A DNA stretch of 64,000 nt from Ensifer adhaerens (GCF_028993555.1 NZ_CP118611.1:1296001-1360000), one strand, 5' to 3'. Positions 8,661-17,050 are shown, counted from the stretch's first letter. Notes: generated by a model not told the origin, from the letters alone. A program made the numbers and translations.

Positions 8661-8704
8661 GCAGTCCTCCTGTTTGAACGTCAGCAATAATGGGTTCCCA
8701 TTTA

Positions 8705-8723
8705 TGTAAGATGTCTGACAACA
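8705..8723 (-). promoter_or_regulatory. Putative GntR operator, copy 3 (transport operon)
   Basis: On the minus strand this reads TGTTGTCAGACATCTTACA, matching copy 2 at all 16 bases outside a 3-base centre. It lies 45 bp before the SBP start codon. Two separated sites with this match are unlikely to be chance. Confidence 0.55.
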
Positions 8724-9083
8724 TAAGTTAGAAGAGATCGATAGAGACGAGTCAAGGGCGGAAGCGCGTCCACTCCATGAAACGAAGTGATGAGACCATG
8801 TGCCTGCGTGATGAATGAGCCAACGAAGCACACGACTGGATCGAGGCGCATTCACGCCGGCGAGACGCACTGGTCGCCGTGTGTGACCGTGACAAGTACG
8901 ACACAAGGCGGCAGTCCCGGGCTGCGGAACTCAAAGGCGCCGTATCCGGACTACCGCCCGGACCTAGCGTGACGCCGCAGCATTCTGGGGGTGATTTCGG
9001 GCGTGGCGTTGAAACATGAACCTTGCCGCGCCGATTGAAGCCGCCGGCGAAACCTGACAGGAATACGTCCGGGAGGACGGTTC
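8724..9083. other. Intergenic region without a recognisable gene
   Basis: About 360 bp between the SBP control region and the YCII gene. I see no reading frame with family similarity. It must hold the upstream part of the leftward SBP promoter and the rightward promoter of the YCII gene; neither has a clear -35/-10 pair. Confidence 0.4.
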
Positions 9084-9467
9084 ATGTATTACGCGATCTT
9101 GGCTTATCACACGGCAGGCGTCGTCGAATCCTGGAGCGAGGAGGAGGATGCGGCCCTGATGACCGATCTCCTCCGGGTTCATGATCACTTCGTTGAGCAA
9201 AAGTCATTCGGACCGGCGGCGCGGCTCGGGCCTACCGAAGGCGCGGTGACGCTAAGGGGCAGCGGCGAAGGCATCGTCACGGATGGCCCCTTCGCCGAGA
9301 CCAAGGAGCAGCTTCTTGGCCTCTATGTCGTGGACTTCCCGACGATCGAGGCGGCCATCGCTGCAGCCCGCGACCTTAGGCGCAGCAATCCAACGGCGAT
9401 CTACGAGATCCGACCGATCGCGCTCTATATTCCAGGAGCGACCTTGGAGCCCGGCCCGCAGCGCTAG
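9084..9467 (+). CDS. YCII-related (DGPF) domain protein
   Basis: 127 residues matching the YCII/DGPF family. It starts MYYAILAY, has the diagnostic VTDGPFAETKEQLLGLYVVD segment at about residues 70-89, and ends with an EIRPI strand. The fold is a ferredoxin-like alpha/beta dimer. Members are often co-encoded with ECF sigma factors, but none is present here. GGAGGACGG ends about 3 bases before the ATG. It stands alone between the frl-type block and the Pho block. Biochemical function is unknown for most family members. Confidence 0.8.
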   Translation: MYYAILAYHTAGVVESWSEEEDAALMTDLLRVHDHFVEQKSFGPAARLGPTEGAVTLRGSGEGIVTDGPFAETKEQLLGLYVVDFPTIEAAIAAARDLRRSNPTAIYEIRPIALYIPGATLEPGPQR

Positions 9468-9620
9468 GGATCACGCGGCTGTATGCGTCGGCAAAGCTGT
9501 CCGTTGACGGGCGTATCCGGCCAAATTTCGAGCTGGCAATACCGTGAAAGGTAACCATTCGGCCATCTGCCGGAGCCGATGCTGTTCACTTTTGATTAAC
9601 CCAGCCCGTGCGGGTGTGAA

Positions 9621-9660
9621 CTGTAACAGAACTTACAACAAACTGACATTTCGCTTTCAT
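9621..9660 (+). promoter_or_regulatory. Tandem PHO box upstream of phnC
   Basis: Four 7-base half-sites recur every 11 bases: CTGTAAC, CTTACAA, CTGACAT, CTTTCAT. The last two form CTGACATTTCGCTTTCAT, which differs from the rhizobial PHO box CTGTCAT-N4-CTGTCAT at two positions. A TATGGC at 9671-9676 lies 10 bases downstream, where a PhoB-dependent -10 would be expected. Confidence 0.75.
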
Positions 9661-9723
9661 GAAGCGCCGATATGGCAGGTGTCATACCGATGACCGGTCT
9701 CCCCGAAAGAGGACCTGCTAGAA

Positions 9724-10566
9724 ATGTTTCAGTTGAAGAGTGTAACCCGCCAGTTCGGCAAGAAGACAGCCGTGAGTTCGGTTACCTTCGACATCCCCCA
9801 GGGTCAGATGGTCGGCGTGATCGGCCGCTCGGGCGCCGGCAAGTCGACGCTTCTGCGCATGATCAACCGCCTCGTCGATCTGTCTTCAGGCTCGATCGTC
9901 TATGACGGCGCGGAAGTGTCGTCACTTCGCGGTGCTGCGCTTCGCAACTGGCAACGCGATTGCGCGATGATCTTCCAGCAGTTCAACCTGGTGCCACGTC
10001 TCGACGTTCTCACCAACGTTTTGCTCGGCCGCCTCAATCATCGCTCGACGGTGCTCAGCATCCTCAACATGTTTACCCGCGAAGAGCGGATCATGGCGAT
10101 CGGCGCACTCGAGCGCCTCGGCATCGAACAGACCGCACTTCAGCCGGCGGGCACGCTTTCCGGCGGCCAGCAGCAGCGCGTCGCGATCGCCCGCGCCCTG
10201 ATGCAGCAACCGAAGGTGCTGCTTGCCGACGAGCCGATCGCCTCGCTCGACCCGCTCAACGCCAAGATCGTCATGGACGCGCTGCGCGACATCAACGAGC
10301 GCGACGGCATCACGGTCATCACCAACCTTCACACGCTCGATACGGCGCGCAACTACTGCGAACGCATCATCGGCATGGCGCATGGTCGCGTCGTTTTCGA
10401 CGGCCAGCCCAAGGATCTGACGGCGGCAGCGGTTGCCGAGATCTACGGCGCCGACACGGGCATCGAGGAATCGATGACCTCCACCAGCATCAACATTCCG
10501 GCGGCCGAACCGCAGGAAGAAACGGCATCGGCCGGCCTCAAGCCGCTGGCACTGGCCGGCATCTGA
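9724..10566 (+). CDS. phnC: Phosphonate/phosphate ABC transporter ATP-binding protein PhnC (PhoC)
   Basis: 280 residues with Walker [10 protein letters not shown] at 34-42, signature [15 protein letters not shown] and Walker [13 protein letters not shown]. It is very like the rhizobial PhnC/PhoC proteins, including the [22 protein letters not shown] stretch. It powers import of phosphonates, and in S. meliloti the homologous PhoCDET system also takes up phosphate. The gene opens a four-gene transporter operon behind a PHO box, so expression under phosphate limitation through PhoB is expected. A C-terminal tail of about 30 residues past the ATPase domain (rich in Glu, Ala and Pro) is not part of the core fold. 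The start ATG follows AGAGGA at about 9 bases. Confidence 0.93.
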   Translation: MFQLKSVTRQFGKKTAVSSVTFDIPQGQMVGVIGRSGAGKSTLLRMINRLVDLSSGSIVYDGAEVSSLRGAALRNWQRDCAMIFQQFNLVPRLDVLTNVLLGRLNHRSTVLSILNMFTREERIMAIGALERLGIEQTALQPAGTLSGGQQQRVAIARALMQQPKVLLADEPIASLDPLNAKIVMDALRDINERDGITVITNLHTLDTARNYCERIIGMAHGRVVFDGQPKDLTAAAVAEIYGADTGIEESMTSTSINIPAAEPQEETASAGLKPLALAGI

Positions 10567-10652
10567 CGCCCGCCACGATCGAAAGCCCGCGTCAAGGGCA
10601 CCTCTTTGAAACCGAATAGGATCCGGCCGAGCCGGACATACGGGAGAACCTT

Positions 10653-11558
10653 ATGCTGAAGAAAGCTCTTCTGGGCGCCGTCGCGCTCCTCGCCCTTATC
10701 GGCCACGCCCAGGCTGAAGACCTCAAGGAGTTCCGCATCGGCATCCTCGGCGGCGAAAACGAAGCCGACCGCCTGCGCAACTTCCAGTGCCTCGTCGACA
10801 AGCTCCCGGCTGCCATCGGCGTCGAGAAGGTCTCGCTGTTCCCGGCTGCCGACTATGACGGCGTAATCCAGGGCCTGCTCGGCGGCACGCTCGACTACGC
10901 CGAACTCGGCGCTTCCGGCTACGCCAAGATCTACCTCGCCAAGGCCGACGCCGTCGAGCCGATCCTGACGACCGTCCAGACCGACGGTTCGACCGGCTAC
11001 CACTCGATCATGGTCGCCCGCAAGGATTCCGGCATCACCAAGCTCGAAGACCTGAAGGGCAAGAAGCTCGGCTTCGCCGATCCGGACTCGACCTCGGGCT
11101 ACCTCGTACCGCTCGTCACCCTGCCGGAAGCCATCGGCGCCCCGGTCAAGGAATTCTTCGGTGAAACCGGCTTCGGCGGCGGTCACGAAAACCTCGTCCT
11201 CGAAGTCGTCAAGGGCACCTTCGATGCCGGCACGACCTTCGGCTCGGGCGTCGGCGAATTCAAGGACGGCTACACCTCGGGCAACCTGAAGAAGATGGTC
11301 GACAAGGGCATCCTCGACATGAACGACCTCGTCGAACTCTGGAAGTCGCCGCTGATCCCGAACGGCCCGATCGTCGTGCGCACCTCGATGAACGACGACA
11401 TGAAGGCAAAGTTCAAGCAGTTCATGCTCGACCTGCCGAAGACCGACGCAGCCTGCTTCTCGGCTATCCAGGGCGGTGATTTCACCGGCTTCACCGAAGT
11501 CAACTCGGATTTCTACAAGCCGATCATCGACGCCCGCAAGGCAACGATCGGCGGCTGA
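10653..11558 (+). CDS. phnD: Phosphonate ABC transporter substrate-binding protein PhnD (PhoD)
   Basis: 301 residues. A signal peptide of about 21 residues ends at AQA, just before EDLKEFRIGILGGENE. The fold is that of the PhnD family: YDGVIQGLLGGTLDYAELG and the STSGYLVPL loop, which in PhnD holds Ser/Thr ligands for the phosphonate group. It is second in the phnCDEE operon, 86 bp after phnC. A strong hairpin just after the stop codon separates it from the permease genes and may give it higher expression. The codon use is strikingly biased to C-ending codons, in keeping with an abundant periplasmic protein. Confidence 0.93.
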   Translation: MLKKALLGAVALLALIGHAQAEDLKEFRIGILGGENEADRLRNFQCLVDKLPAAIGVEKVSLFPAADYDGVIQGLLGGTLDYAELGASGYAKIYLAKADAVEPILTTVQTDGSTGYHSIMVARKDSGITKLEDLKGKKLGFADPDSTSGYLVPLVTLPEAIGAPVKEFFGETGFGGGHENLVLEVVKGTFDAGTTFGSGVGEFKDGYTSGNLKKMVDKGILDMNDLVELWKSPLIPNGPIVVRTSMNDDMKAKFKQFMLDLPKTDAACFSAIQGGDFTGFTEVNSDFYKPIIDARKATIGG

Positions 11559-11576
11559 TAGATCGCATCACGAGGG

Positions 11577-11604
11577 AACGCTGGCCGCCCAAACGGCCAG
11601 CGTT
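11577..11604 (+). other. Intercistronic hairpin between phnD and phnE1
   Basis: AACGCTGGCCG and CGGCCAGCGTT form an 11-bp perfect stem with a 6-base loop, 18 bases after the phnD stop. A short TTT follows, but the 180-bp gap then leads to phnE1 in the same direction, so it probably acts as a partial terminator or 3' stabiliser that raises PhnD over the permeases. Confidence 0.6.
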
Positions 11605-11738
11605 TCACTGTTTGAAGGGGTGCCAGGCACGCGCTCCTGGAACATCTTTATCGTTTTGTTTTCACGCATTTCCGGACGGAAAGCCGCTTCGTGCTTTTCC
11701 TTGAAATGCCATAGAGGCCGGCGCGAGCCGGAACGGTC

Positions 11739-12701
11739 ATGGCAACTTCCCTGCTCCCGCGGCATCTGAGCGACAACGGCGCCGTCATCGAGCGCCATTG
11801 GCAGGAACTGAGTTCCCGCCGCCGGCTTTACTCCTGGCTCGGCTTCGGCGTTCTCTTCCTGGCGCTTTCGGGCTCGCTCTGGTTCGCCAACGATTCCAAC
11901 GCCGGCAAGTTCTTCGATCGCCTGCCGCATTTCTTCGACTTCGTCGGCGATCTCGCCCCGCGCGACGGCCTGGAAATCTTCCGCGCCATGTTCGACCTGC
12001 CCTCGCCCTATGACGACGGCAGCTTCAAGTACAACTACCCCGAAGGCCGGCTATACCTGACCGAGAGCCTTTACATTCCCGAATACGTGCACAAGATGCT
12101 GGAGACCGTGAACATCGCGATCTTCTCCACCGTCATCGGCACGGCACTCGGCTTCGTGCTCTGCTTCCTCGCCGCGCGCAACCTGATGCCCAATCCGTGG
12201 ATCCGCGGCCTTGTTCGCCGCATCATGGAGATCCTGCGCGCCTTTCCGGAAGTGGTGATTGCCGGCTTCTTCCTGGCCATCCTCTCGCTCGGCCCCATTC
12301 CCGCAATTGCAGCGGTCTCGATCCACACGGTCGGCGCGCTCGGCAAGCTCTTCTACGAAGTGGTCGAGAACGCAGACATGAAGCCGGATGAAGGCCTGCG
12401 TGCCGCTGGTGGCAACTGGATCGAGCGTGTCTGGTTCGGCATGGTGCCGCAGGTTCTTCCCAACTTCACCAGCTACTTCCTCTTGCGTCTCGAAATCAAC
12501 GTGCGCGCCTCGACCATCATCGGCGCTGTTGGCGGCGGTGGCATCGGCGAGCTGCTGCGCCTTTCGATCGGCCAGGGCCACCAGGCCAAGACCCTTGCGA
12601 TCGTCATCCTGCTGTTCGCGACCATTTTCGCCGTCGACCAGTTTTCCGCCTGGCTTCGCCGCCGCCTCGTCGGCGAGCAGGCCTTCCAGCTTGCCCAGTA
12701 G
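11739..12701 (+). CDS. phnE: Phosphonate ABC transporter permease PhnE, first copy (PhoE)
   Basis: 320 residues. One hydrophobic segment at about residues 28-48 is followed by the MetI-like permease core from about residue 120 (VIGTALGFVLCFLAARNLM, then LRAFPEVVIAGFF), with the coupling EAA-like loop AAGGNWIERVWFGMVPQVLP and the conserved GAVGGGGIGELL near the end. It sits in the inner membrane and pairs with PhnE2. The downstream permease starts almost at once (stop at 12701, ATG at 12711), so the two are translationally coupled. The ribosome binding site before 11739 is poor; no better in-frame start is evident. Confidence 0.9.
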   Translation: MATSLLPRHLSDNGAVIERHWQELSSRRRLYSWLGFGVLFLALSGSLWFANDSNAGKFFDRLPHFFDFVGDLAPRDGLEIFRAMFDLPSPYDDGSFKYNYPEGRLYLTESLYIPEYVHKMLETVNIAIFSTVIGTALGFVLCFLAARNLMPNPWIRGLVRRIMEILRAFPEVVIAGFFLAILSLGPIPAIAAVSIHTVGALGKLFYEVVENADMKPDEGLRAAGGNWIERVWFGMVPQVLPNFTSYFLLRLEINVRASTIIGAVGGGGIGELLRLSIGQGHQAKTLAIVILLFATIFAVDQFSAWLRRRLVGEQAFQLAQ

Positions 12702-12710
12702 GTGCGCGCC

Positions 12711-14228
12711 ATGACCACGACCACACGACTGAGCCCGATGGAGACGGACGCGATCGCGAGCCGCCATCCCGAGCTCCTGAAATCCTCCACCTCCAAGCGT
12801 GTACGCACAGCAACGATCGCCGGCGGCGTCGTCGCCTATCTCATCTTCAGCTGGTGGTTCTTCTCGATCGGTCATGTGCTCGGCAACGCCAATTGGGGTA
12901 TCGCCGGCACCTACCTCGCCGATTGGGTGTCCTATGAGGTTCGCCCCGAGATCCACGTCGCTCCCGACCGGACGATGAGCCTCAACTATCAGCGCAATTC
13001 GCCGCTCGGCCGCAACCCCAACCCCGACTGGGTGGAACTCGACAGGGAGACGGTAACGCGAAGGGTCGAGGTCCCGGCGTCGGTCGTACAGACCGCCAAA
13101 CCGAAGGCGAGTTCGTCCTTCAGCTTCATGACGCCGGGCGCAGCACTTGGGGGAACCGCCACGGCCCAAGCCGAGAGCCGGGTCGAAACCCGTACGGAAG
13201 AGGTGCTGACCCGTGTGGTCGTCACGTACGACCGCTCGACGCGGATCGAGATTGCCGATGGCCTGGTGAAGGCAACACATGCGGGCGATACACTGGTGAT
13301 GGCCGTAGACGGCACCGACACGGTGACGCCGCAGGGAGCACTGCCCGGCTGGGCGACGCAGAAGCGTCCCGGCGAGAAGATCGTGCTCGCATTCGGCGCC
13401 ACCGGCTGGGCCGAAGTCGAAGGCGACGAGGTCTCCGTCCGCAACCGCTTCTTCGGCTGGGCGAACTTCCTCTTCGACACCAACTCGCCCTTCTTCGGCA
13501 AGAGCTATGGCGAGGTCGCCTCACTGATCACCTCGGGCGAGCGGATCGATCCCGCCCGATCGAACCTTTCGCTCGCCTGGAACAACATTCTCTACAATGC
13601 CGAGTGGCAACATCTGGACGTCTGGACGAAGCTCTTGCAAACAGTCGTCATGGCTTTCGTCGGCACGCTCTTTGCGTCGCTGATCGCCTTCCCGCTCTGC
13701 TTCCTCGCGGCCCGCAACATCACCCCGAGCTTCATGACCAACCAGTTGGTCAAGCGGTTCTTCGACTTTCTGCGGTCGGTGGACATGTTCATCTGGGCGC
13801 TGTTCTTCACCCGTGCCTTCGGCCCCGGACCGCTTGCCGGTATCTCCGCGATCTTCTTCACCGATACCGGCACACTCGGAAAGCTCTACTCCGAAGCGCT
13901 GGAGAACATCGACGACAAGCAGCGCGAAGGCGTCAAGTCCGTGGGTGCGGCACCGCTCGCCGTGCAGCGCTTCGGTGTGCTGCCGCAGGTACTGCCGGTC
14001 TTTGCCAGCCAGGCGCTCTATTTCTGGGAATCGAACACCCGTTCGGCGACGATCATCGGCGCTGTCGGCGCGGGCGGTATCGGCCTCAAGCTCTGGGAAG
14101 CAATGCGAACCAATTCCGATTGGGAAAATGTCGCCTACATGGTGCTTCTGATCTTGCTGGTTGTCTTTATTTTCGACAGCATCTCGAACGCGTGCCGTTC
14201 GCGACTGATCGGGCGCAAAGGTCACTGA
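12711..14228 (+). CDS. phnE: Phosphonate ABC transporter permease PhnE, second copy with long extracytoplasmic insert (PhoT)
   Basis: 505 residues, much longer than usual PhnE (about 260-320). After a first membrane segment around residues 35-55 (AGGVVAYLIFSWWFFSIG) comes a hydrophilic region of roughly 230 residues (about 60-300) with beta-rich, VET/RTEEVLTRVVV-type sequence. The MetI-like core follows (WTKLLQTVVMAFVGTLFASL, SVGAAPLAVQRFGVLPQVLP, GAVGAGGIGLKLWEA). The insert would lie in the periplasm. I chose the ATG at 12711; a GTG three codons earlier is possible. The core resembles PhnE1 and the two should form the channel. The insert's role is not known to me. Confidence 0.88.
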   Translation: MTTTTRLSPMETDAIASRHPELLKSSTSKRVRTATIAGGVVAYLIFSWWFFSIGHVLGNANWGIAGTYLADWVSYEVRPEIHVAPDRTMSLNYQRNSPLGRNPNPDWVELDRETVTRRVEVPASVVQTAKPKASSSFSFMTPGAALGGTATAQAESRVETRTEEVLTRVVVTYDRSTRIEIADGLVKATHAGDTLVMAVDGTDTVTPQGALPGWATQKRPGEKIVLAFGATGWAEVEGDEVSVRNRFFGWANFLFDTNSPFFGKSYGEVASLITSGERIDPARSNLSLAWNNILYNAEWQHLDVWTKLLQTVVMAFVGTLFASLIAFPLCFLAARNITPSFMTNQLVKRFFDFLRSVDMFIWALFFTRAFGPGPLAGISAIFFTDTGTLGKLYSEALENIDDKQREGVKSVGAAPLAVQRFGVLPQVLPVFASQALYFWESNTRSATIIGAVGAGGIGLKLWEAMRTNSDWENVAYMVLLILLVVFIFDSISNACRSRLIGRKGH

Positions 14229-14252
14229 CCAGAAGCGTGAATTGCGCGCCTG

Positions 14253-14270
14253 CTATCATGATGTTGTCAT
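14253..14270 (+). promoter_or_regulatory. PHO box upstream of the DUF1045-phnM-phnN genes
   Basis: CTATCATGATGTTGTCAT matches CTGTCAT-N4-CTGTCAT at 12 of 14 defined positions. It lies 83 bp before the DUF1045 start and 24 bp after the end of phnE2, so the three downstream genes probably have their own PhoB-dependent promoter in addition to read-through. Confidence 0.65.
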
Positions 14271-14353
14271 GGAAATCGGCTAGCTGCGCATCGCATCCCG
14301 CAAACAATCGACCCGCCGCATGGCGGGCCGGTCGCTACAAGAAAGTGAAGTCC

Positions 14354-15061
14354 GTGCGTTATGCAATCTATTTCGCGCCGCCGGCGGACGACCGGCTGTC
14401 GCAGGTCGCGTCCCGTTGGCTCGGCCGTGACGCCTTTACAGGCGAACACCTCGATCCTGCACCGATCGCGGGGATCGACAAGGAGCGGCTGCACGCACTG
14501 ACGGCCGATCCGCGGCGCTACGGCTTCCACGGCACGCTAAAGGCGCCTTTCGAGCTTGCCGAGGGGCGCGACGAAGAGGAACTGCTGAGCATCTTCGAAT
14601 GCTTCGCGGCCGACCTCGATCCGTTCGAAATCCCCGAGATCGTTCTGCACCAGCTCGGCCCATTCTTTGCACTGGTGCCTTCCGCCCCCTCGGCCGACCT
14701 GCAGGATCTGGCGGAGGATGCGGTTCATCGCTTCGACCCGTTCCGCGCTCCGCTATCCGACGCAGACTTCGCCCGCCGCAAACCGGAAACCTTGCCAGTG
14801 CGGCAGCGGCAGTACTTGAGAGAATGGGGCTATCCCTATGTATTCGAAGAATTTCAGTTCCATCTGACCTTGACGGGCCCCGTGCCTGCCGAGACCGCAG
14901 GCGTCATGCGCACCGCGCTCGAAACCACCTTCGCCGAGCATATCGGCACACCCCTTCACGTAACGTCAGTCGCGCTCTTCGTCGAACCTGAGCGCGGCGC
15001 CCCCTTTACTGTCCGCTCCCTGCTGCCGCTCGGCAGCGACACCCAACGAAAGATCGCATGA
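14354..15061 (+). CDS. DUF1045 2H-phosphoesterase of phosphonate clusters (RcsP-type)
   Basis: 235 residues from a GTG start (VRYAIYFAPPADD). Two H-x-T motifs, HGT in YGFHGTLKAPFEL (about residue 60) and HLT in FQFHLTLTGPV (about residue 170), mark it as a two-histidine phosphoesterase. DUF1045 genes travel with phnM and phnN in C-P lyase clusters that lack phnP, and I recall the name RcsP for a member that opens the cyclic phosphate of 5-phosphoribosyl 1,2-cyclic phosphate. That fits here: no phnP is present and phnM begins one base after the stop. A frame open much further upstream overlaps phnE2 and is not the real start. The exact reaction is inferred. Confidence 0.8.
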   Translation: MRYAIYFAPPADDRLSQVASRWLGRDAFTGEHLDPAPIAGIDKERLHALTADPRRYGFHGTLKAPFELAEGRDEEELLSIFECFAADLDPFEIPEIVLHQLGPFFALVPSAPSADLQDLAEDAVHRFDPFRAPLSDADFARRKPETLPVRQRQYLREWGYPYVFEEFQFHLTLTGPVPAETAGVMRTALETTFAEHIGTPLHVTSVALFVEPERGAPFTVRSLLPLGSDTQRKIA

Positions 15062-15062
15062 G

Positions 15063-16202
15063 ATGAGCAAAGAACAGGTTTTGACCAACGCCCGCATCGT
15101 TCTCGAGGACAGTATCCTCGACGGTTCGGTGCTGATCCGCGACGGCAAGGTTGCCGATATTTCGAAGGGAACAGTTGCGAACGGTGAGGACTTCGAAGGC
15201 GACTTTCTGATCCCTGGCCTGATCGAACTGCACACCGATCACCTGGAAGCCCACTACTCGCCGCGTCCTGGGGTGCGCTGGCTGAAGATCGCGGCGATCC
15301 AGGCGCATGACGCACAGGTCGTGACCTCGGGCATCACCACGGTGTTCGACTGCCTCCGTCTCGGCTCCGACGAGGACGGCGGCTTCCAGAAGGGCGAAAT
15401 GCGCAGCATGGCCGACGCCCTGGCGCAGGCCAAGGAAGAAGGCCGCTTGCGCGCCGACCACCTGATCCACCTCCGCTGCGAGGTCTCCACCTCCGACGTG
15501 CTCGACCACTACGAGGACTTCCAGAACGACCCGCAGGTCAAGCTCGTCTCGCTGATGGATCATGCTCCCGGCCAGCGTCAGTTCCAGACGATGGACCAGT
15601 ACACGCTCTACTACAAATCCAAGCGCGGCCTGTCGGACGCCGAATTCGAAAAATTCGTCGAACGTCAGCAGGCGCTGTCGGCACGGTATGCCGCTCCGCA
15701 CCGCGACGCGCTTGCCAAAGCCTGCGCCGAGCGCGGCATCACGATCGCCAGCCATGACGACGCGACGATCGCCCATGTCGACGAATCGATCGGCTACGGC
15801 ATCAAGCTCGCGGAGTTCCCGACGAGCTTCGAAGCCGCCGAAGCCTCGCACCGGGCGGGCTTGAGCGTGCTCATGGGGGCGCCGAACATCGTTCGCGGCA
15901 AGTCGCACTCCGGCAACATCGCCGCCCGCGACCTGGCGGAGCGCGGCGTTCTCGACGTGCTGTCGTCGGACTATGTGCCCTTCAGCCTGATCCACGCGCC
16001 GTTCGTCCTTTCCGACGAACTGGAAGCCATCGACCTACCGAAGGCGATTGCGATGGTGACCTCGACACCGGCCCGCACTGTCGGCCTTGACGACCGCGGC
16101 CGCGTCGCGATCGGCCTGCGCGCCGATATCGCCCGCGTGCACCGCAAAGAAGGCATTCCGGTCGTGCGCTCCGTCTGGCGCGAAGGACGGCGTGTCGCAT
16201 GA
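15063..16202 (+). CDS. phnM: RPnTP hydrolase PhnM (alpha-D-ribose 1-methylphosphonate 5-triphosphate diphosphatase)
   Basis: 379 residues, amidohydrolase superfamily. The metal-binding pattern is visible as ELHTDHLEAHYSPRPGVRW at about residues 58-76 (HTDH in place of HxH) and ASHDDATIAHVDE further on, with the final Asp in LSSDYVP. PhnM removes pyrophosphate from the triphosphorylated C-P lyase intermediate before the PhnGHIJKL core cleaves the C-P bond. It starts one base after the DUF1045 stop and overlaps phnN by ATGA. The C-P lyase core genes are not in this window, so they must lie elsewhere in the genome if the pathway is complete. Confidence 0.93.
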   Translation: MSKEQVLTNARIVLEDSILDGSVLIRDGKVADISKGTVANGEDFEGDFLIPGLIELHTDHLEAHYSPRPGVRWLKIAAIQAHDAQVVTSGITTVFDCLRLGSDEDGGFQKGEMRSMADALAQAKEEGRLRADHLIHLRCEVSTSDVLDHYEDFQNDPQVKLVSLMDHAPGQRQFQTMDQYTLYYKSKRGLSDAEFEKFVERQQALSARYAAPHRDALAKACAERGITIASHDDATIAHVDESIGYGIKLAEFPTSFEAAEASHRAGLSVLMGAPNIVRGKSHSGNIAARDLAERGVLDVLSSDYVPFSLIHAPFVLSDELEAIDLPKAIAMVTSTPARTVGLDDRGRVAIGLRADIARVHRKEGIPVVRSVWREGRRVA

Positions 16203-16786
16203 GCGCGAGTGAACGGGGTTCAGGTGCGCTCGTCGTCGTCGTCGGACCAAGCGGTGCCGGCAAGGACAGCGTCATGGGCTTTGCTGCCCGGCATTTCGCC
16301 GACTGTCACGACGTGCATTTCGTCCGACGCGTCATCACCCGGCCCTCGGATGCCGGTGGCGAGGTGCATGAAAGCGTCTCGGAAGACGAATTCGTCGACA
16401 TGCAGAAGGATGGCGCCTTCGCGGTCTTCTGGGACGCGCACGGTCTGAAATACGGCATCCCCTCCGTGGTGTTACATAATGTCCGGAACGGCATGACGGC
16501 GATCGTCAACGGCAGCCGCGGTGCCTTGCCAGCGTTCCGGGATGCTTTCGGCGAGATCGCTGTCGTCGTCATCACCGCCGAGGCACCGGTTCTGGCAAAG
16601 CGCCTTGCCGAACGTGGCCGGGAGAGTGAGGAACAGGTTCTGCGGCGGCTTAGCCGCCAGGCCCCCGACGTCACGTCGGGGCCTGGCGTCAGTATCATCG
16701 ACAACAGCGGAAAGCTTGAGATCGCCGGCAATCGTTTCGTCGAGCTCGTCGAGCGCCTGCGCGTCAAGGCGGACCACGCAGCTTAG
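16199..16786 (+). CDS. phnN: Ribose 1,5-bisphosphate phosphokinase PhnN
   Basis: 195 residues of the guanylate-kinase-like fold, with Walker A GPSGAGKDSV at about 17-26 and the RRVITRPSDAGGEVHESVSEDEF stretch typical of PhnN. It phosphorylates ribose 1,5-bisphosphate to PRPP, returning the sugar of the C-P lyase pathway to metabolism. Its ATG overlaps the phnM stop (ATGA), so it is translationally coupled. A rho-independent terminator follows 80 bp after the stop, closing the Pho block. Confidence 0.93.
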   Translation: MSASERGSGALVVVVGPSGAGKDSVMGFAARHFADCHDVHFVRRVITRPSDAGGEVHESVSEDEFVDMQKDGAFAVFWDAHGLKYGIPSVVLHNVRNGMTAIVNGSRGALPAFRDAFGEIAVVVITAEAPVLAKRLAERGRESEEQVLRRLSRQAPDVTSGPGVSIIDNSGKLEIAGNRFVELVERLRVKADHAA

Positions 16787-16865
16787 CCTTATCCATTTCG
16801 GCCTCGGCAGGACTTCGAGTCGGAAGCAAGCGTCGTGATTGCCCTTGCCAGCTGACATAGATGGC

Positions 16866-16897
16866 GGCCCCAGACCTCAGGTTTGGGGCCTTTCTTT
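16866..16897 (+). terminator. Rho-independent terminator after phnN
   Basis: An 11-bp stem (GGCCCCAGACC / GGTTTGGGGCC, one G-T pair) with a TCA loop is followed by TTTCTTT. Confidence 0.85.
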
Positions 16898-17050
16898 ATG
16901 CGTGCCTTCAAGACGAAGGGACGGTCAAAAATTCTGGCGAAATCAAGTTTCTAAAACCAGCTGCTCAGATATCTCATCGCCTTTTGGCGAGCCGATCGCC
17001 CTTTCCTTTTCCTCCTGCCTCCCAATTTTCCTCTTGTAGAGCGAATTAAT

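Noticed and set aside
12051..13280. 409-codon open frame antisense to phnE1/phnE2
   Set aside because: Covered by two genuine permease genes; composition (His, Arg, Asp, Glu rich) is typical of a shadow frame.
16973..16990. Small hairpin TCGCC-TTTT-GGCGA upstream of hutI
   Set aside because: Only a 5-bp stem in an A/T-rich leader; too weak to call a riboswitch or attenuator.
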